Assembly (NCBI GenBank): GCA_049520515.1
Contig: JBEKPS010000006.1
Span: forward strand, 1-64,000
Source of the DNA: JAFAMS01 sp049520515
GTDB lineage: Bacteria > Vulcanimicrobiota > Vulcanimicrobiia > Vulcanimicrobiales > Vulcanimicrobiaceae
Reading direction: 5' to 3'
Length of the DNA: 64,000 bases
A model generated the notes under the pieces. That model worked only from the letters and a program-made list of their open reading frames with translations. It did not search any database and had not been told where the DNA came from. Positions 42,233-51,307 of the stretch are shown here, piece by piece. A program made the position numbers and the translations under genes. Each line of letters starts with the position of its first letter. The first letter of the stretch is position 1.

Positions 42233-43044
42233 GGTCCGACTCCGTCGTGTTCGCCCAGACGATACCAGCCTGTGATCATCGACTTGACATTCTGGACCGG
42301 CCGCGTCGTGATCACGAAGAACATGTGCACGCCGAAATACATAATCAGCATCGCCATGAACGTGAAGTGCCACAGACGCGCGAACTGGCGTCCCCCGAAA
42401 ACGGCGGTGAGTGGTCGCGCGATCGCGTCAACGCCCGGCGAAAGCGCGAGTCCCGTCAGGATGATGAGTGGAACCAACACGAAGAGTACGCCCGTGTATG
42501 TAATCTTCTGCAACGGGTTGTACTTGCCGTGCGCCGGTGGATCGCGGCGCAGCTTCAAGTAATAGAGCTGCATCGGTAACGCTTTTACGAAATCGGATGG
42601 CCGCGCGATCAGGTCTTTCAGATCGCCGCGAATCGCAGCCGAGATCACGTACGTCGTCCACGCGATGACGAGCATCCACGCAAAGAAGATATGCCAGCGG
42701 CGTCCGTCGGCAAGATCTTGATAATTCGGAAGCGTGATCCAGCCCGGGAACGCGCGTTCTTCTTGTTGCCCCATGCCGTCATCGGTGTAGCCGAGAAAGC
42801 CGGTCGTCCGGAAGTGATGGCCGAACACCGTCGTCACGCCGACCGGTCCGCGCGGGCCTTGTTCCGAATCGAACGACAGCACGCGGCGCGCGGGATTGCT
42901 CTTATCGGATGCGTCCAGATATGGCGCGGCATTGAAAATTTGCAGACCGCTCGTCACCAAGACGAGAATGGCGACGAACCAGAGCCAATGCGTTGCACGC
43001 GCGGCAATTGAATGGCGATAAACCGGGCCGCTGTGAGCTTCCAT
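42229..43044 (-). CDS. Cytochrome b561-family membrane electron-transfer subunit
   Basis: The protein is about 271 aa with four or more transmembrane helices. Heme-ligand histidines are visible in RATHWLWFVAILVL, WHIFFAWMLVIAW and LWHFTFMAMLIMYFGVHMFF. It is the likely quinol-linked electron donor or acceptor of the overlapping molybdoenzyme. The start is ATG 43044 or GTG 43053; neither has a clear ribosome-binding site. Confidence 0.88.
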   Translation of the reverse strand: MEAHSGPVYRHSIAARATHWLWFVAILVLVTSGLQIFNAAPYLDASDKSNPARRVLSFDSEQGPRGPVGVTTVFGHHFRTTGFLGYTDDGMGQQEERAFPGWITLPNYQDLADGRRWHIFFAWMLVIAWTTYVISAAIRGDLKDLIARPSDFVKALPMQLYYLKLRRDPPAHGKYNPLQKITYTGVLFVLVPLIILTGLALSPGVDAIARPLTAVFGGRQFARLWHFTFMAMLIMYFGVHMFFVITTRPVQNVKSMITGWYRLGEHDGVGP

Positions 43045-43116
43045 CGATGCCACGATAGGCTATTCGCTCTGGGGCCGCGGTAGGCCGCCTTACCTTCGCG
43101 CAGAAACCGCAGCCCC

Positions 43117-43905
43117 ATGGAGCCCCTCGCACGCCTGACGGTGGAACGAAACGGCACGGTCGCTCGCGTCACGCTCAACCGGCCCGACGTGCGGAATGCG
43201 CTCAATGCGGAGCTGATCGCCGAGCTCACCCGGATATTCGCCGATATCGATCGGCGGCCGGAGCTGCGCGCGGTCGTCCTCGCCGGCGAGGGCAAGCTAT
43301 TCAGTGCGGGTGCGGACATTAATTGGATGCGCGCGTCGCTCGAGCTCTCCGAAGCAGAGAATCGGCGTGATGCCGAGGCGATGTCGGACATGTATCGCAC
43401 GATCGATCGCTGCAGCAAGATGGTGATCGCGCGCGTTCATGGCGCTGCAATCGCCGGGGCATCCGGATTGTGCGCCGTCTCGGACGTCGTCGTCGCAGCC
43501 GAAGGATCGGTCTTCGGCTTCACGGAGACGAAGATCGGAATCATTCCCGCAACGATCGCGCCGTTCGTCGTCGCGAAGATTGGGCTCTCGCACGCACGCG
43601 CCTTGTTCTTGACCGGCGAGCGTTTCGATGCGAAGCACGCGCTCGGCATCGGGCTCGTTCACCACGTCGTTCCGGAATCGGAGCTGGACGAAACGATCGG
43701 ACGCGTGCTCGATGAGTTGATGATGGCGAGTCCGACCGCGGTCGCAGCTGCAAAGCGCGCGCTGGCGGCAATTTACGATGCGTCGTACGACAATACGCGC
43801 GCGATCTCGGCGCGAGCGATTGCTGCACAACGCGTCAGTGAGGAAGGCCAAGAGGGCCTGCGTGCGTTCTTGGAACGCCGCAAGCCTCGCTGGATATCCG
43901 AGTGA
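43117..43905 (+). CDS. liuC: Enoyl-CoA hydratase/isomerase, likely methylglutaconyl-CoA hydratase
   Basis: The 262-aa crotonase has LNRPDVRNALNAELI, GKLFSAGADINWM (oxyanion-hole residues), HGAAIAGASGLCAVSDVVVA and FGFTETKIGIIPATIAPFVV. The last is characteristic of methylglutaconyl-CoA hydratases. It precedes mccA (4-nt overlap) and mvaB, which fixes its place in leucine breakdown. Confidence 0.9.
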   Translation: MEPLARLTVERNGTVARVTLNRPDVRNALNAELIAELTRIFADIDRRPELRAVVLAGEGKLFSAGADINWMRASLELSEAENRRDAEAMSDMYRTIDRCSKMVIARVHGAAIAGASGLCAVSDVVVAAEGSVFGFTETKIGIIPATIAPFVVAKIGLSHARALFLTGERFDAKHALGIGLVHHVVPESELDETIGRVLDELMMASPTAVAAAKRALAAIYDASYDNTRAISARAIAAQRVSEEGQEGLRAFLERRKPRWISE

Positions 43906-45758
43906 TCCGTCGTCTCCTGATCGCGAATCGTGGCGAAATCGCGGTTCGCGTTGCGCGCGCAGCTCGCGAAATGGAGATCGTGCCGCTCGGCGTGTACTCG
44001 GATGCCGACGAACGCGCGTTCCATCGCCGCGTGATGAACGAAAGCGCGCGCATCGGTCCGCCGCCAGCGCTCGAATCCTATTTGAAGATCGGCGCGATCA
44101 TCGATGCGGCGCGTGCAATGAATGCGGATTCCGTCCATCCGGGATACGGTTTTCTGGCCGAAAGCGCGGCCTTCGCAGCCGCCGTGCGCGAAGCCGGGCT
44201 CGTGTTCGTCGGTCCGCCAACCGAAGCGATCGCGGCGATGGGCAGCAAGATCGAATCAAAACGTCTCGTCCGCAAGAATGGCGTCCCGACGATCCCGGGT
44301 TACGACGGCGACGATCAATCCGATGCACGCCTGCGTACCGAAGCGCAACGCATCGGTCCACCGGTGTTGATCAAGGCGAGCGCGGGCGGCGGCGGACGGG
44401 GCATGCGCATCGTTGACGACCTCGCACAATTCGACGAAGCGCTCGATGCCGCTCGGCGCGAAGCCAAGAGCGCCTTTGGCGACGATCGCGTCCTGCTCGA
44501 AAAATACCTACGAAAACCGCGGCATATCGAAGTGCAGATCCTCGCTGATAAGTTCAGCGCGACCGTCCACATGGGCGAGCGCGAGTGCTCGATTCAGCGC
44601 CGGCATCAGAAGATTCTCGAAGAAGCGCCGTCGGTCGCGATCGACGACGCACTACGCACGCGCTTGGGACAAGCCGCAATTGCGGCAGCGCGCTCGGTCG
44701 GCTATGAAAACGCCGGCACCGTCGAGTTTCTAGTCGACGAGAACCACAAGTTTTATTTCCTGGAGATGAACACACGCATTCAGGTCGAGCATCCCGTCAC
44801 GGAGTTGGCGTATGGTGTCGATTTGATTCGCGCCCAGATCGAGCTCGCCAGCGGCGAGGGCATGCGCCCCGAGTTCAAGCGCGATCTCTCGCCGCGTGGA
44901 TGGGCGATCGAAGTGCGCTTGTATGCTGAAGACCCGTCGACGTTCTTACCATCGAGTGGAACGGTGACGCGCTGGGTTGCGCCCGAAGGTCCGGGAATTC
45001 GCGTCGACTCCGGAATCACGACGGGAAGTGAAGTGAGCGTCTGGTACGATCCGATGCTCGCGAAGATCATCGCGTGGGGTGGTTCGCGGGAAGCTGCAAT
45101 TCGGCGTCTTTCGTGCGCGCTCGACGAGCTCGAGATCAGCGGCTTGCGCACGAATCTTCCGTTGCTGCAGTGGATATTGCGCGACGACGCGTTCAATGCA
45201 GGCGCAACCAATACGGATTTCTTGCACGAACGGTTGCCCGAGGGTCTGGCCGCAGCATCCGACGAGAAGAGCGACGACGATATCCTCCGTGCCGCCGCTG
45301 CTGCGCTGCGTGACGGCGCGTCGTGGCGCGTCGGATCGACCGGCATTCCAGTCGACCTTTCCGTCGGGGCACGCACCGTTCGTTTGCGCGCTAGCCTGAT
45401 CGAAGGCGATCGCTGGAAGATTACGGGCGATATTTCCGGCGAAGTCGCGCTTGGGGATACGAGTAGTGCGCGTTATACGCTGGCTGCGCCACCACGTTCT
45501 GACGCCGACGTGCATGCAACCGAAGGCGGCGACGGCACGGTCGTCGCGCCAATGCCCGGAAAGATCGTTGCGGTCGCGGTGGAGGAAGGTCAAGAAGTCG
45601 AAGAACGCGCGCTGCTCGTCGTGCTTGAAGCAATGAAGATGGAGCATCGCATCGAGGCACCGGTCGCGGGAACCGTGCGCGAGATCCTCGTCGTCCCGGG
45701 CACACTGGTAGCGGCCGGCGAACGGCTCGTCACGATTGGCGCAAAGAGAGTGTTGTAG
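43902..45758 (+). CDS. mccA: Methylcrotonoyl-CoA carboxylase biotin-containing subunit
   Basis: The 618-aa subunit combines biotin carboxylase (about 1-445: LLIANRGEIAVRV, HPGYGFLAES, KASAGGGGRGMRIV, FLEMNTRIQVEHPVTE) and a C-terminal biotin carrier (EAMKMEHRIEAP near residue 590). The related acyl-CoA carboxylases share this plan; neighbours mvaB and liuC favour methylcrotonyl-CoA. The GTG start overlaps liuC. Confidence 0.92.
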   Translation: MIRRLLIANRGEIAVRVARAAREMEIVPLGVYSDADERAFHRRVMNESARIGPPPALESYLKIGAIIDAARAMNADSVHPGYGFLAESAAFAAAVREAGLVFVGPPTEAIAAMGSKIESKRLVRKNGVPTIPGYDGDDQSDARLRTEAQRIGPPVLIKASAGGGGRGMRIVDDLAQFDEALDAARREAKSAFGDDRVLLEKYLRKPRHIEVQILADKFSATVHMGERECSIQRRHQKILEEAPSVAIDDALRTRLGQAAIAAARSVGYENAGTVEFLVDENHKFYFLEMNTRIQVEHPVTELAYGVDLIRAQIELASGEGMRPEFKRDLSPRGWAIEVRLYAEDPSTFLPSSGTVTRWVAPEGPGIRVDSGITTGSEVSVWYDPMLAKIIAWGGSREAAIRRLSCALDELEISGLRTNLPLLQWILRDDAFNAGATNTDFLHERLPEGLAAASDEKSDDDILRAAAAALRDGASWRVGSTGIPVDLSVGARTVRLRASLIEGDRWKITGDISGEVALGDTSSARYTLAAPPRSDADVHATEGGDGTVVAPMPGKIVAVAVEEGQEVEERALLVVLEAMKMEHRIEAPVAGTVREILVVPGTLVAAGERLVTIGAKRVL

Positions 45759-45764
45759 AGGCCG

Positions 45765-46691
45765 ATGAGCGCGCTGAGTCTTACCAACCTTCCTCCGCGG
45801 GTCAAGATCGTCGAAGTCGGCCCCCGCGACGGACTGCAAAACGAAAAAACCTACATTTCGACGGCGGACAAGATCCGTTATATCGATCTATTATCTGAAT
45901 CGGGCCTTGCCGTCATCGAAGCGACGTCGTTTGTGAGTCCCAAGGCAATTCCTCAGCTCGCAGACGCCGACGAGGTTTTTCGCTCGATCAAGAAACGCGA
46001 TGGCGTAACGTATCTCGTCCTCGTCCCGAATGAAAAGGGGCTCAATCGCGCGATCGATGCCGGCGTGCGTTCCATCGCGGTCTTCACCGCGGCGAGCGAA
46101 ACGTTCACCAAGCGCAACATCAACATGTCGATCGAAGAGTCGCTCGACGTGTTCGGTGCCGTCACGCGCCGTGCGCGCGAAGCAGGAATGTGGGTGCGCG
46201 GGTACATTTCGACATGCTTCGGCTGTCCGTACGAAGGCAAAGTGCCGGTTGAGAATGTCGTGCGCGTCGCCGAATCGCTTGCCGAGATGGGAATCGACGA
46301 GATCTCCATCGGTGATACGATCGGCGTTGCGACACCAAACCAAGTCGTCGAGCTCTCCGCCGCGCTCCAAGCGCATCTTCCCGTCGAGCGGCTTGCGATG
46401 CACTTTCACGACACGCGCGGAACGGCGCTTGCCAATATCGTCGCAGCGCTCGAAATGCAGATCGCGACGTTCGATGCTTCGAGTGGGGGTCTGGGTGGAT
46501 GCCCGTACGCGCCGGGCGCATCAGGCAACGTCGCAACGGAAGACGTGCTCTATCTTCTGCACGGGATGGGCATTGAGACCGGTGTTGATCTCGACAAAGT
46601 GCGGCTCGCATCGCGCACGCTCGCAGGCGCACTCGATCACGAGCTCACCTCAAAGACGTTTAAAGCCCTGGAAGCCGCAGCCGCCGTTTGA
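45765..46691 (+). CDS. mvaB: Hydroxymethylglutaryl-CoA lyase
   Basis: The 308-aa TIM-barrel lyase splits HMG-CoA to acetyl-CoA and acetoacetate, the last step of leucine breakdown. VEVGPRDGLQNEKT, EATSFVSPKAIPQ, RGYISTCFGCPYEG, AMHFHDTRGTALANI and SGGLGGCPYAPGASGNVATED (in part: GGLGGCPYAPGASGN, with the catalytic Cys) are diagnostic. It is followed by an overlapping MOSC gene. Confidence 0.95.
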   Translation: MSALSLTNLPPRVKIVEVGPRDGLQNEKTYISTADKIRYIDLLSESGLAVIEATSFVSPKAIPQLADADEVFRSIKKRDGVTYLVLVPNEKGLNRAIDAGVRSIAVFTAASETFTKRNINMSIEESLDVFGAVTRRAREAGMWVRGYISTCFGCPYEGKVPVENVVRVAESLAEMGIDEISIGDTIGVATPNQVVELSAALQAHLPVERLAMHFHDTRGTALANIVAALEMQIATFDASSGGLGGCPYAPGASGNVATEDVLYLLHGMGIETGVDLDKVRLASRTLAGALDHELTSKTFKALEAAAAV

Positions 46692-47335
46692 TTCCCGAGC
46701 ACAGCCCACAAGTCGTCTCGATCAACATATCGCAGGTAAAGACGATTCAAATGAACGGGAAGTCGATACGAACCGGCATTCTCAAAACGCCGTATGACGG
46801 CCGGCTGCGACTCGAAGGCGTCAACTTGCGCGGCGACGAGCAAGGCGATCGCCGCGTTCACGGCGGCCCGGAACGCGCGGCGTATGCGTATGCACTCGAA
46901 GATTATCTGTGGTGGCAAGATCGTCTCGGCCGCTCGATACCGCATGGCAGGTTCGGTGAGAATTTTACGCTGAGCGGCGTCGACGTCAGCAACGCACTCA
47001 TCGGCGAGCGTTGGCACATCGGAAACGCGGTCGTGCAAGTCACCTCGCCGCGCGTACCGTGCTACAAACTCGGCTACGTGATGAACGATCAGAAATTCGT
47101 CAAACGCTTTGCGGACGCGTTACGTCCCGGTGCATATCTCGGCATCATCCAAGAAGGGGACGTCGGTCCGGGTGATGCCGTTGAAGTGATCTACAAACCC
47201 GACCACAATCTGACAGTCAAAGAGATGACGCGCATTTATTTGTTCGATCACGACCGCGTCGGTGAGATGCTTGTCCCCGGCTTGCCGACCGGCTGGCGCG
47301 ACTGGGTCAGAACGGAAACCGCCCCACCCGATTAG
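46688..47335 (+). CDS. MOSC-domain protein (YiiM family)
   Basis: The 215-aa protein matches the YiiM-type MOSC fold: GDEQGDRRVHGGPERAAYAY, FGENFTLSGVD, VVQVTSPRVPCYKLGYVM and LGIIQEGDVGPGD. VPCYKL carries the conserved Cys thought to bind sulfur or molybdenum cofactor. YiiM proteins reduce N-hydroxylated substrates. TTG 46688 overlaps the mvaB stop (TTGA). It may act with the molybdoenzyme nearby, though on the opposite strand. Confidence 0.9.
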   Translation: MIPEHSPQVVSINISQVKTIQMNGKSIRTGILKTPYDGRLRLEGVNLRGDEQGDRRVHGGPERAAYAYALEDYLWWQDRLGRSIPHGRFGENFTLSGVDVSNALIGERWHIGNAVVQVTSPRVPCYKLGYVMNDQKFVKRFADALRPGAYLGIIQEGDVGPGDAVEVIYKPDHNLTVKEMTRIYLFDHDRVGEMLVPGLPTGWRDWVRTETAPPD

Positions 47336-48228
47336 TGATTACGATGATGCGTTTTGCGATGGCGCCCCTGATCGCGGTTTCATTACTGGCGAGCGACGGC
47401 TCAGCCGCCGCCGAACCAGACGCAAATGCGCTTTTGAGATCGTTGCGCAGCAACCTCGCACGACAAGCGTACCCCTCGCTAATGTCATATGCGATTACTG
47501 TGCATGTGCAGTCGAACGGCGTCGTACGTGAAGATCATTACGATGGTCATGCAAAAGGCGGAACAGGCGATTTCCGCGTTAGCCAATTCAGCCATGAGGA
47601 AGAGGCAAGTCCCTATGTCCCTCACGGCATAAACGTCGTCCTCATGTTGCAAAGCGGCTCACCGGTAATGCTGTCCAAACAGTTGCCTGCGGAGCCGCTC
47701 GGCGTGCCAAATCTTAGTCCGATTTACTCGTTCGGACTGCGAAGATGTCCTGACCCGTCCCACGCCTCCGATTTGACGACCGACTCCGGGTTGAGGAGAA
47801 TTGGAGTCGTCGTAAGCACGAGTCGAATCTACAATGCCTCATTCGTCAATGACGAGATGATCGACGGAGTCGAGACGTCGCATCTCGCGCTGTTGCCGGT
47901 TTTGAAGCCGGACAAGAATAGGATCCGCGACGTTTGGGTCGATGGCTCGAACAACTTGGTCCAGGCGCGCGTGTCCGGCAATTTCACAGCGCGGGAAACG
48001 CTAGGCGTTTCGTGGCTTCTCCGGTTCCAGACGATCAATGGCTCGACGTTCATCCAAAGCGAAACGGCGGAAGGTCCGATCTCCGTTGACCATCGGAGGT
48101 ACGACAGCGTCTCGATTGAGTTTTCGGACATCTCGATCGACACCGCTCTGACTACGCTCGAATTCGCGCTGCCGAAAGATTCGAGCGACGGAGGGCTGCA
48201 GGAACCCGCCGCAGATGGTCCCTGCTAG
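47335..48228 (+). CDS. Secreted protein of unknown function
   Basis: The protein is about 297 aa from GTG 47335 (ATG 47344 possible), with a signal peptide ending near SAAAEPD. The mature part is beta-rich (SYAITVHVQSNGVVRE, DVWVDGSNNLVQARVSGNF, FIQSETAEGP), reminiscent of outer-membrane lipid-binding or LolA-like folds. I cannot name a family. Starts within the MOSC stop (TAGTG), so it is probably co-transcribed with that gene. Confidence 0.62.
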   Translation: MITMMRFAMAPLIAVSLLASDGSAAAEPDANALLRSLRSNLARQAYPSLMSYAITVHVQSNGVVREDHYDGHAKGGTGDFRVSQFSHEEEASPYVPHGINVVLMLQSGSPVMLSKQLPAEPLGVPNLSPIYSFGLRRCPDPSHASDLTTDSGLRRIGVVVSTSRIYNASFVNDEMIDGVETSHLALLPVLKPDKNRIRDVWVDGSNNLVQARVSGNFTARETLGVSWLLRFQTINGSTFIQSETAEGPISVDHRRYDSVSIEFSDISIDTALTTLEFALPKDSSDGGLQEPAADGPC

Positions 48229-48240
48229 CCGGTATTTTCG

Positions 48241-48268
48241 CTGTCCCTCGACTTCGCTCGGGATGACA
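48241..48268. repeat. REP-like palindromic element, intergenic
   Basis: On the minus strand this reads TGTCATCCCGAGCGAAG followed by TCGAGGGACAG. The first 17 bases are identical to those at 58113-58129. It lies between two convergent genes and is the typical place for such an element. Confidence 0.6.
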
Positions 48269-48277
48269 AATGTGGGT

Positions 48278-48919
48278 CTAACGACCGAATATCCCGTGCG
48301 GTGGGCGGCGGGTTGGAGTCGGCGTGGGTGTTGGCGATGGAGGTTCCGTTGGTGTCGCGGTTGGCACCGGCGTCGGGCTCGGTGATGGCGTCATGCCGAA
48401 CGGAGTTGGCGTCGGCGAGGGCGTGATCGTCGGACGCATCGTCGGCTCGTCATGGAACGGCGGAAAGCCTTGCTGGATTCGCAGCCGCGCGAGGTGCGCG
48501 TAGCTTGAATCCGGCCAGCTCGCGACGATGTGATGCAACATGTCGATCGCGTGATTGCGCGCGTCTTGCGTTTGAATCTCGGCGTAGAGCTGCATCAAAT
48601 GAAACGCAGTCGGCGGTAACCAGTTGTCGCGCGGATATTGTTGCTGCCAAGCAAAGAGTGATTGCTGGATCCATTCTGCGTCGTGGACCAGATCCGCATC
48701 ACTCTCGATTCGCCAGTTGTAGTAGCGTGCGAGTGCGTCGACGCCGTTGCGAATGCCGATTGGGCTCATCTGCATCGTTCCGAAATAGCGGTCGAGCGGC
48801 GCTTCCGGATTCGCGGTCGGCGAGGGACTCGGCGACGGCACAACCGCATTCGCGGTTGCGTTTCCAAGGACCGGCGCTACGACCAGCAAGCAGACGAGAA
48901 GCGAGCGTAGGAACGTCAC
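48278..48919 (-). CDS. Exported protein with Pro/Thr/Ser-rich tail
   Basis: The 213-aa product starts at GTG 48919 with a signal peptide (VTFLRSLLVCLLVVAPVLG). The central part is helical and TPR-like (YYNWRIESDADLVHDAEW, HAIDMLHHIVASWPDSSYA). The last 60 residues are low-complexity PSPTPTP repeats, probably a cell-wall or surface spacer. It is divergent from the cupredoxin gene with a 57-bp gap. No function can be given. Confidence 0.65.
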   Translation of the reverse strand: MTFLRSLLVCLLVVAPVLGNATANAVVPSPSPSPTANPEAPLDRYFGTMQMSPIGIRNGVDALARYYNWRIESDADLVHDAEWIQQSLFAWQQQYPRDNWLPPTAFHLMQLYAEIQTQDARNHAIDMLHHIVASWPDSSYAHLARLRIQQGFPPFHDEPTMRPTITPSPTPTPFGMTPSPSPTPVPTATPTEPPSPTPTPTPTRRPPHGIFGR

Positions 48920-48976
48920 CGCGACTCTCTTACCCAGAAAGTAATCCGCTACCGCCCTCTCGCGCGTAGTAAGGGC

Positions 48977-49288
48977 ATGATCCCATTTTTGCTTGCCGCG
49001 CTTCTTGCGCAGGCCAGTCCCGCTACGCCGGTACCCAAGCCCGCAATCGTCGTCCACATGAAAAACTTTGCGTTCGCTCCGGCGACGATCCACGTCAAAG
49101 CCGGCGACGCCGTCGAGTGGGTCAACGACGACACCGACGCACACACCGTCGATTCGACCGACAAGCTCTTCGACTCAGGCGGCCTCGACACGCACGAGCA
49201 GTACACGCACGTCTTTTCCAAAGCCGGCTCGTTCGGATATTTCTGCGCGCTGCATCCCTACATGAAAGGAACGGTCATCGTGCAATGA
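48977..49288 (+). CDS. Cupredoxin-domain protein (plastocyanin-like)
   Basis: The 103-aa protein has a short signal peptide (residues 1-13) and a blue-copper fold. The type 1 copper ligands are His56 in DAHTVD, and Cys90, His93 and Met96 in YFCALHPYM. It carries electrons or binds copper outside the cytosol. It starts an operon with a phosphoesterase, an ECF sigma factor and an anti-sigma factor. Confidence 0.9.
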   Translation: MIPFLLAALLAQASPATPVPKPAIVVHMKNFAFAPATIHVKAGDAVEWVNDDTDAHTVDSTDKLFDSGGLDTHEQYTHVFSKAGSFGYFCALHPYMKGTVIVQ

Positions 49289-50178
49289 GACGAACAATGA
49301 AGCGTACCGACTTTCTCGAGCACGTCGGCTGGACGGGTCTCGGACTCGCCTACACGATCGGCGCCTCCGGACTCGTCACTGCACCAGCCGCAGCTGCCGA
49401 CACGCTGGCCTTCGTGCAGATCAGCGATAGCCACATCGGCTTTCATCAAGCCCCCAACACCAATCCCGAATCGACCTTGAAGCTGGCCGTCGATGCGATC
49501 AACGCGCTTCCCGTCCAGCCGAAATTCGTGATTCACACCGGCGACGTCACGCATCTTTCCAAACCCGCGCAATACGATTCGGCCAAACAGATTCTCGGAA
49601 CGCTGCGCGCGCCGCTGATGGTGATTCCCGGCGAGCACGACGTCATCGGCGATGACGGCCTCAAGACCTATTTCCAGAACTTCGCGCGCAAAGACGCGCC
49701 CGGCGGCTGGTACTCATTCGATCTTGCCGGCGTGCACTACGTCGCCATCGTCAACGTGTTCAATTTCGAGAAGATGGGGCTCATCGGCAACGAGCAGCTC
49801 GATTGGGTTCGCAAAGATCTGGCCGCGCAAAAGGGCTCGACACCGATCGTCGTGTTCGGTCACGTTCCACTCTACACGGTCTATCAGCCGTGGGGCTGGC
49901 TTACGGAAGACGGCGCACAAGTCGTCTCGATGCTGCAACGTTTCGACAACGTTACTGTGCTGAACGGTCACATCCACCAGATTCTCCAGCACAGCGAAGG
50001 CAAGGTTCAGTTTCGCACGGCCGCCGGAACCGCGTATCCGCAACCCGCGCCGGGTATGGCCACAGCGCCAGGCCCAGTCAGCGATCTTCCGCCTGAGAAG
50101 CTACTCTCCACGCTTGCATATCGTGAGGTCACGATCGACGGGGGGAAGATCGCGCTCAGCGACAAGATGCTTGGCTAG
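49285..50178 (+). CDS. Exported calcineurin-like metallophosphoesterase
   Basis: The 297-aa protein begins at ATG 49285 (ATGA overlap with the cupredoxin gene) with an export signal ending near APAAAADT. Metal-binding motifs are ISDSHIG, HTGDVTHL, GEHD (for GNHD), VFGHVPLY and NGHIHQIL. Substrate unknown. The GEHD variant replaces the common Asn by Glu. Confidence 0.9.
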   Translation: MRRTMKRTDFLEHVGWTGLGLAYTIGASGLVTAPAAAADTLAFVQISDSHIGFHQAPNTNPESTLKLAVDAINALPVQPKFVIHTGDVTHLSKPAQYDSAKQILGTLRAPLMVIPGEHDVIGDDGLKTYFQNFARKDAPGGWYSFDLAGVHYVAIVNVFNFEKMGLIGNEQLDWVRKDLAAQKGSTPIVVFGHVPLYTVYQPWGWLTEDGAQVVSMLQRFDNVTVLNGHIHQILQHSEGKVQFRTAAGTAYPQPAPGMATAPGPVSDLPPEKLLSTLAYREVTIDGGKIALSDKMLG

Positions 50179-50672
50179 TGGACCTCGATGAGATCTACCG
50201 CTCGCACGCGGACGTGTGTTTCTCCGTCGCGATGCACGTGTTGCGCGCACCGGACGACGCGCAGGATTGCGTGCACGACGTGTTCATGCGCGTTTGGCAG
50301 AATCGCGATGCCTATTCGCCCGAACGCGGTTCGCTACGATCGTTTCTCCTCGCTTGCGTGCGGAATGAAGCGCTGACGCGCCGGCGAGCCGACGCGCGTC
50401 ATCGTGCAATCGAAGCGCGCGAAGCGCTCGGCGAGACGACGACGGAGTTCGAGGTTGCAGATCACGTCGAGCGCGCACGTGTGCGTCGCGCGCTCGACAC
50501 GCTGCCCTCCGAGCAGCGCCGGGCACTCGAGCTTGCGTACTTCGGCGGCCTCGCACACCGCGAAATCGCGGAAGCACTCGGCGAACCCCTCGGGACGGTC
50601 AAGAGCCGGCTGGCGCTTGCGCTGCGCAAGCTCGGACGCGAACTCGGTGGCGCACAAGGAGCAATGTCATGA
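50178..50672 (+). CDS. ECF RNA polymerase sigma factor
   Basis: The 164-aa protein has region 2 (IYRSHADVCFSVAMHVL, DAQDCVHDVFMRVWQN) and region 4 (LDTLPSEQRRALELAYFGGLAHREIAEALGEPLGTVKSRLALALRKL; shown in short as SEQRRALELAYFGG and EPLGTVKSRL). GTG 50178 overlaps the phosphoesterase stop. Its zinc-binding anti-sigma factor follows with a 4-nt overlap. Confidence 0.93.
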   Translation: MDLDEIYRSHADVCFSVAMHVLRAPDDAQDCVHDVFMRVWQNRDAYSPERGSLRSFLLACVRNEALTRRRADARHRAIEAREALGETTTEFEVADHVERARVRRALDTLPSEQRRALELAYFGGLAHREIAEALGEPLGTVKSRLALALRKLGRELGGAQGAMS

Positions 50673-51289
50673 GCACGCATCTCGGCGACGAGCTCGAGCT
50701 GTACGCGCTCGGCGATCTCTCACCCGAAGAACGCGCAGAAGTCGAACAACATCTCGCAACGTGCGATGAATGCATCCATGCCCTCGCTGCCGCCGAAGAG
50801 ACGCTCGCGCAAATGACAAGCTTACTTCCGGCATATCGGGCACCGCGCCGTACCACGCTGCGCAATATGTGGACGATGCCGGCGGCTCGCATCGCGATCG
50901 CGGCTGCGTTCGTCGTCGGGTTGCTCGTTGCGGTGGGGACGCTACCGTTCTTGACGATCAAGCCGGGCATCAGCAGCCAGGACGCTCGCGCGCAGATCGC
51001 GATGACGCACTCGCATTTCGAGCACGTGCAGCTCACGCCGCTCATCGCGGGCGCACCCGCCGTCAAAGTCATTTACGCGCGCGATCGCGCGTGGATGTAC
51101 GCGATTGCCGATGACGGCCGTCCCGGATATCATTTGTATCTCGCCGCAGGCTCGTCGCCGCCGCAAGATCTCGGCGAGCTCGTCGCGCACGACGGCTCAG
51201 CCTCGCTCTTCGTCGAGCATCCTCCCGCCGGCAACGTGCTTTTGCTCGTCACGAACGGTCGCAGCCTTGCGCGGGGAATGTTACCTTAG
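50669..51289 (+). CDS. Anti-sigma factor, zinc-binding (RskA-like)
   Basis: The 206-aa protein has a ZAS domain with VEQHLATCDECIHAL (His-x3-Cys-x2-Cys) near residue 30. One transmembrane helix lies at about 70-93. An extracytoplasmic domain (about 105-206) resembles RskA C-terminal domains (AWMYAIADDGRPGYHLYLAA). It would hold the ECF factor inactive until an envelope signal. Confidence 0.9.
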   Translation: MSTHLGDELELYALGDLSPEERAEVEQHLATCDECIHALAAAEETLAQMTSLLPAYRAPRRTTLRNMWTMPAARIAIAAAFVVGLLVAVGTLPFLTIKPGISSQDARAQIAMTHSHFEHVQLTPLIAGAPAVKVIYARDRAWMYAIADDGRPGYHLYLAAGSSPPQDLGELVAHDGSASLFVEHPPAGNVLLLVTNGRSLARGMLP

Positions 51290-51307
51290 GCGCGAACGCA
51301 GGCGCCG

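Noticed and set aside
48278..48480. Apparent tandem repeat array near the end of an exported protein
   Set aside because: It is a Pro/Thr/Ser codon repeat within a gene, not a CRISPR or mobile repeat.
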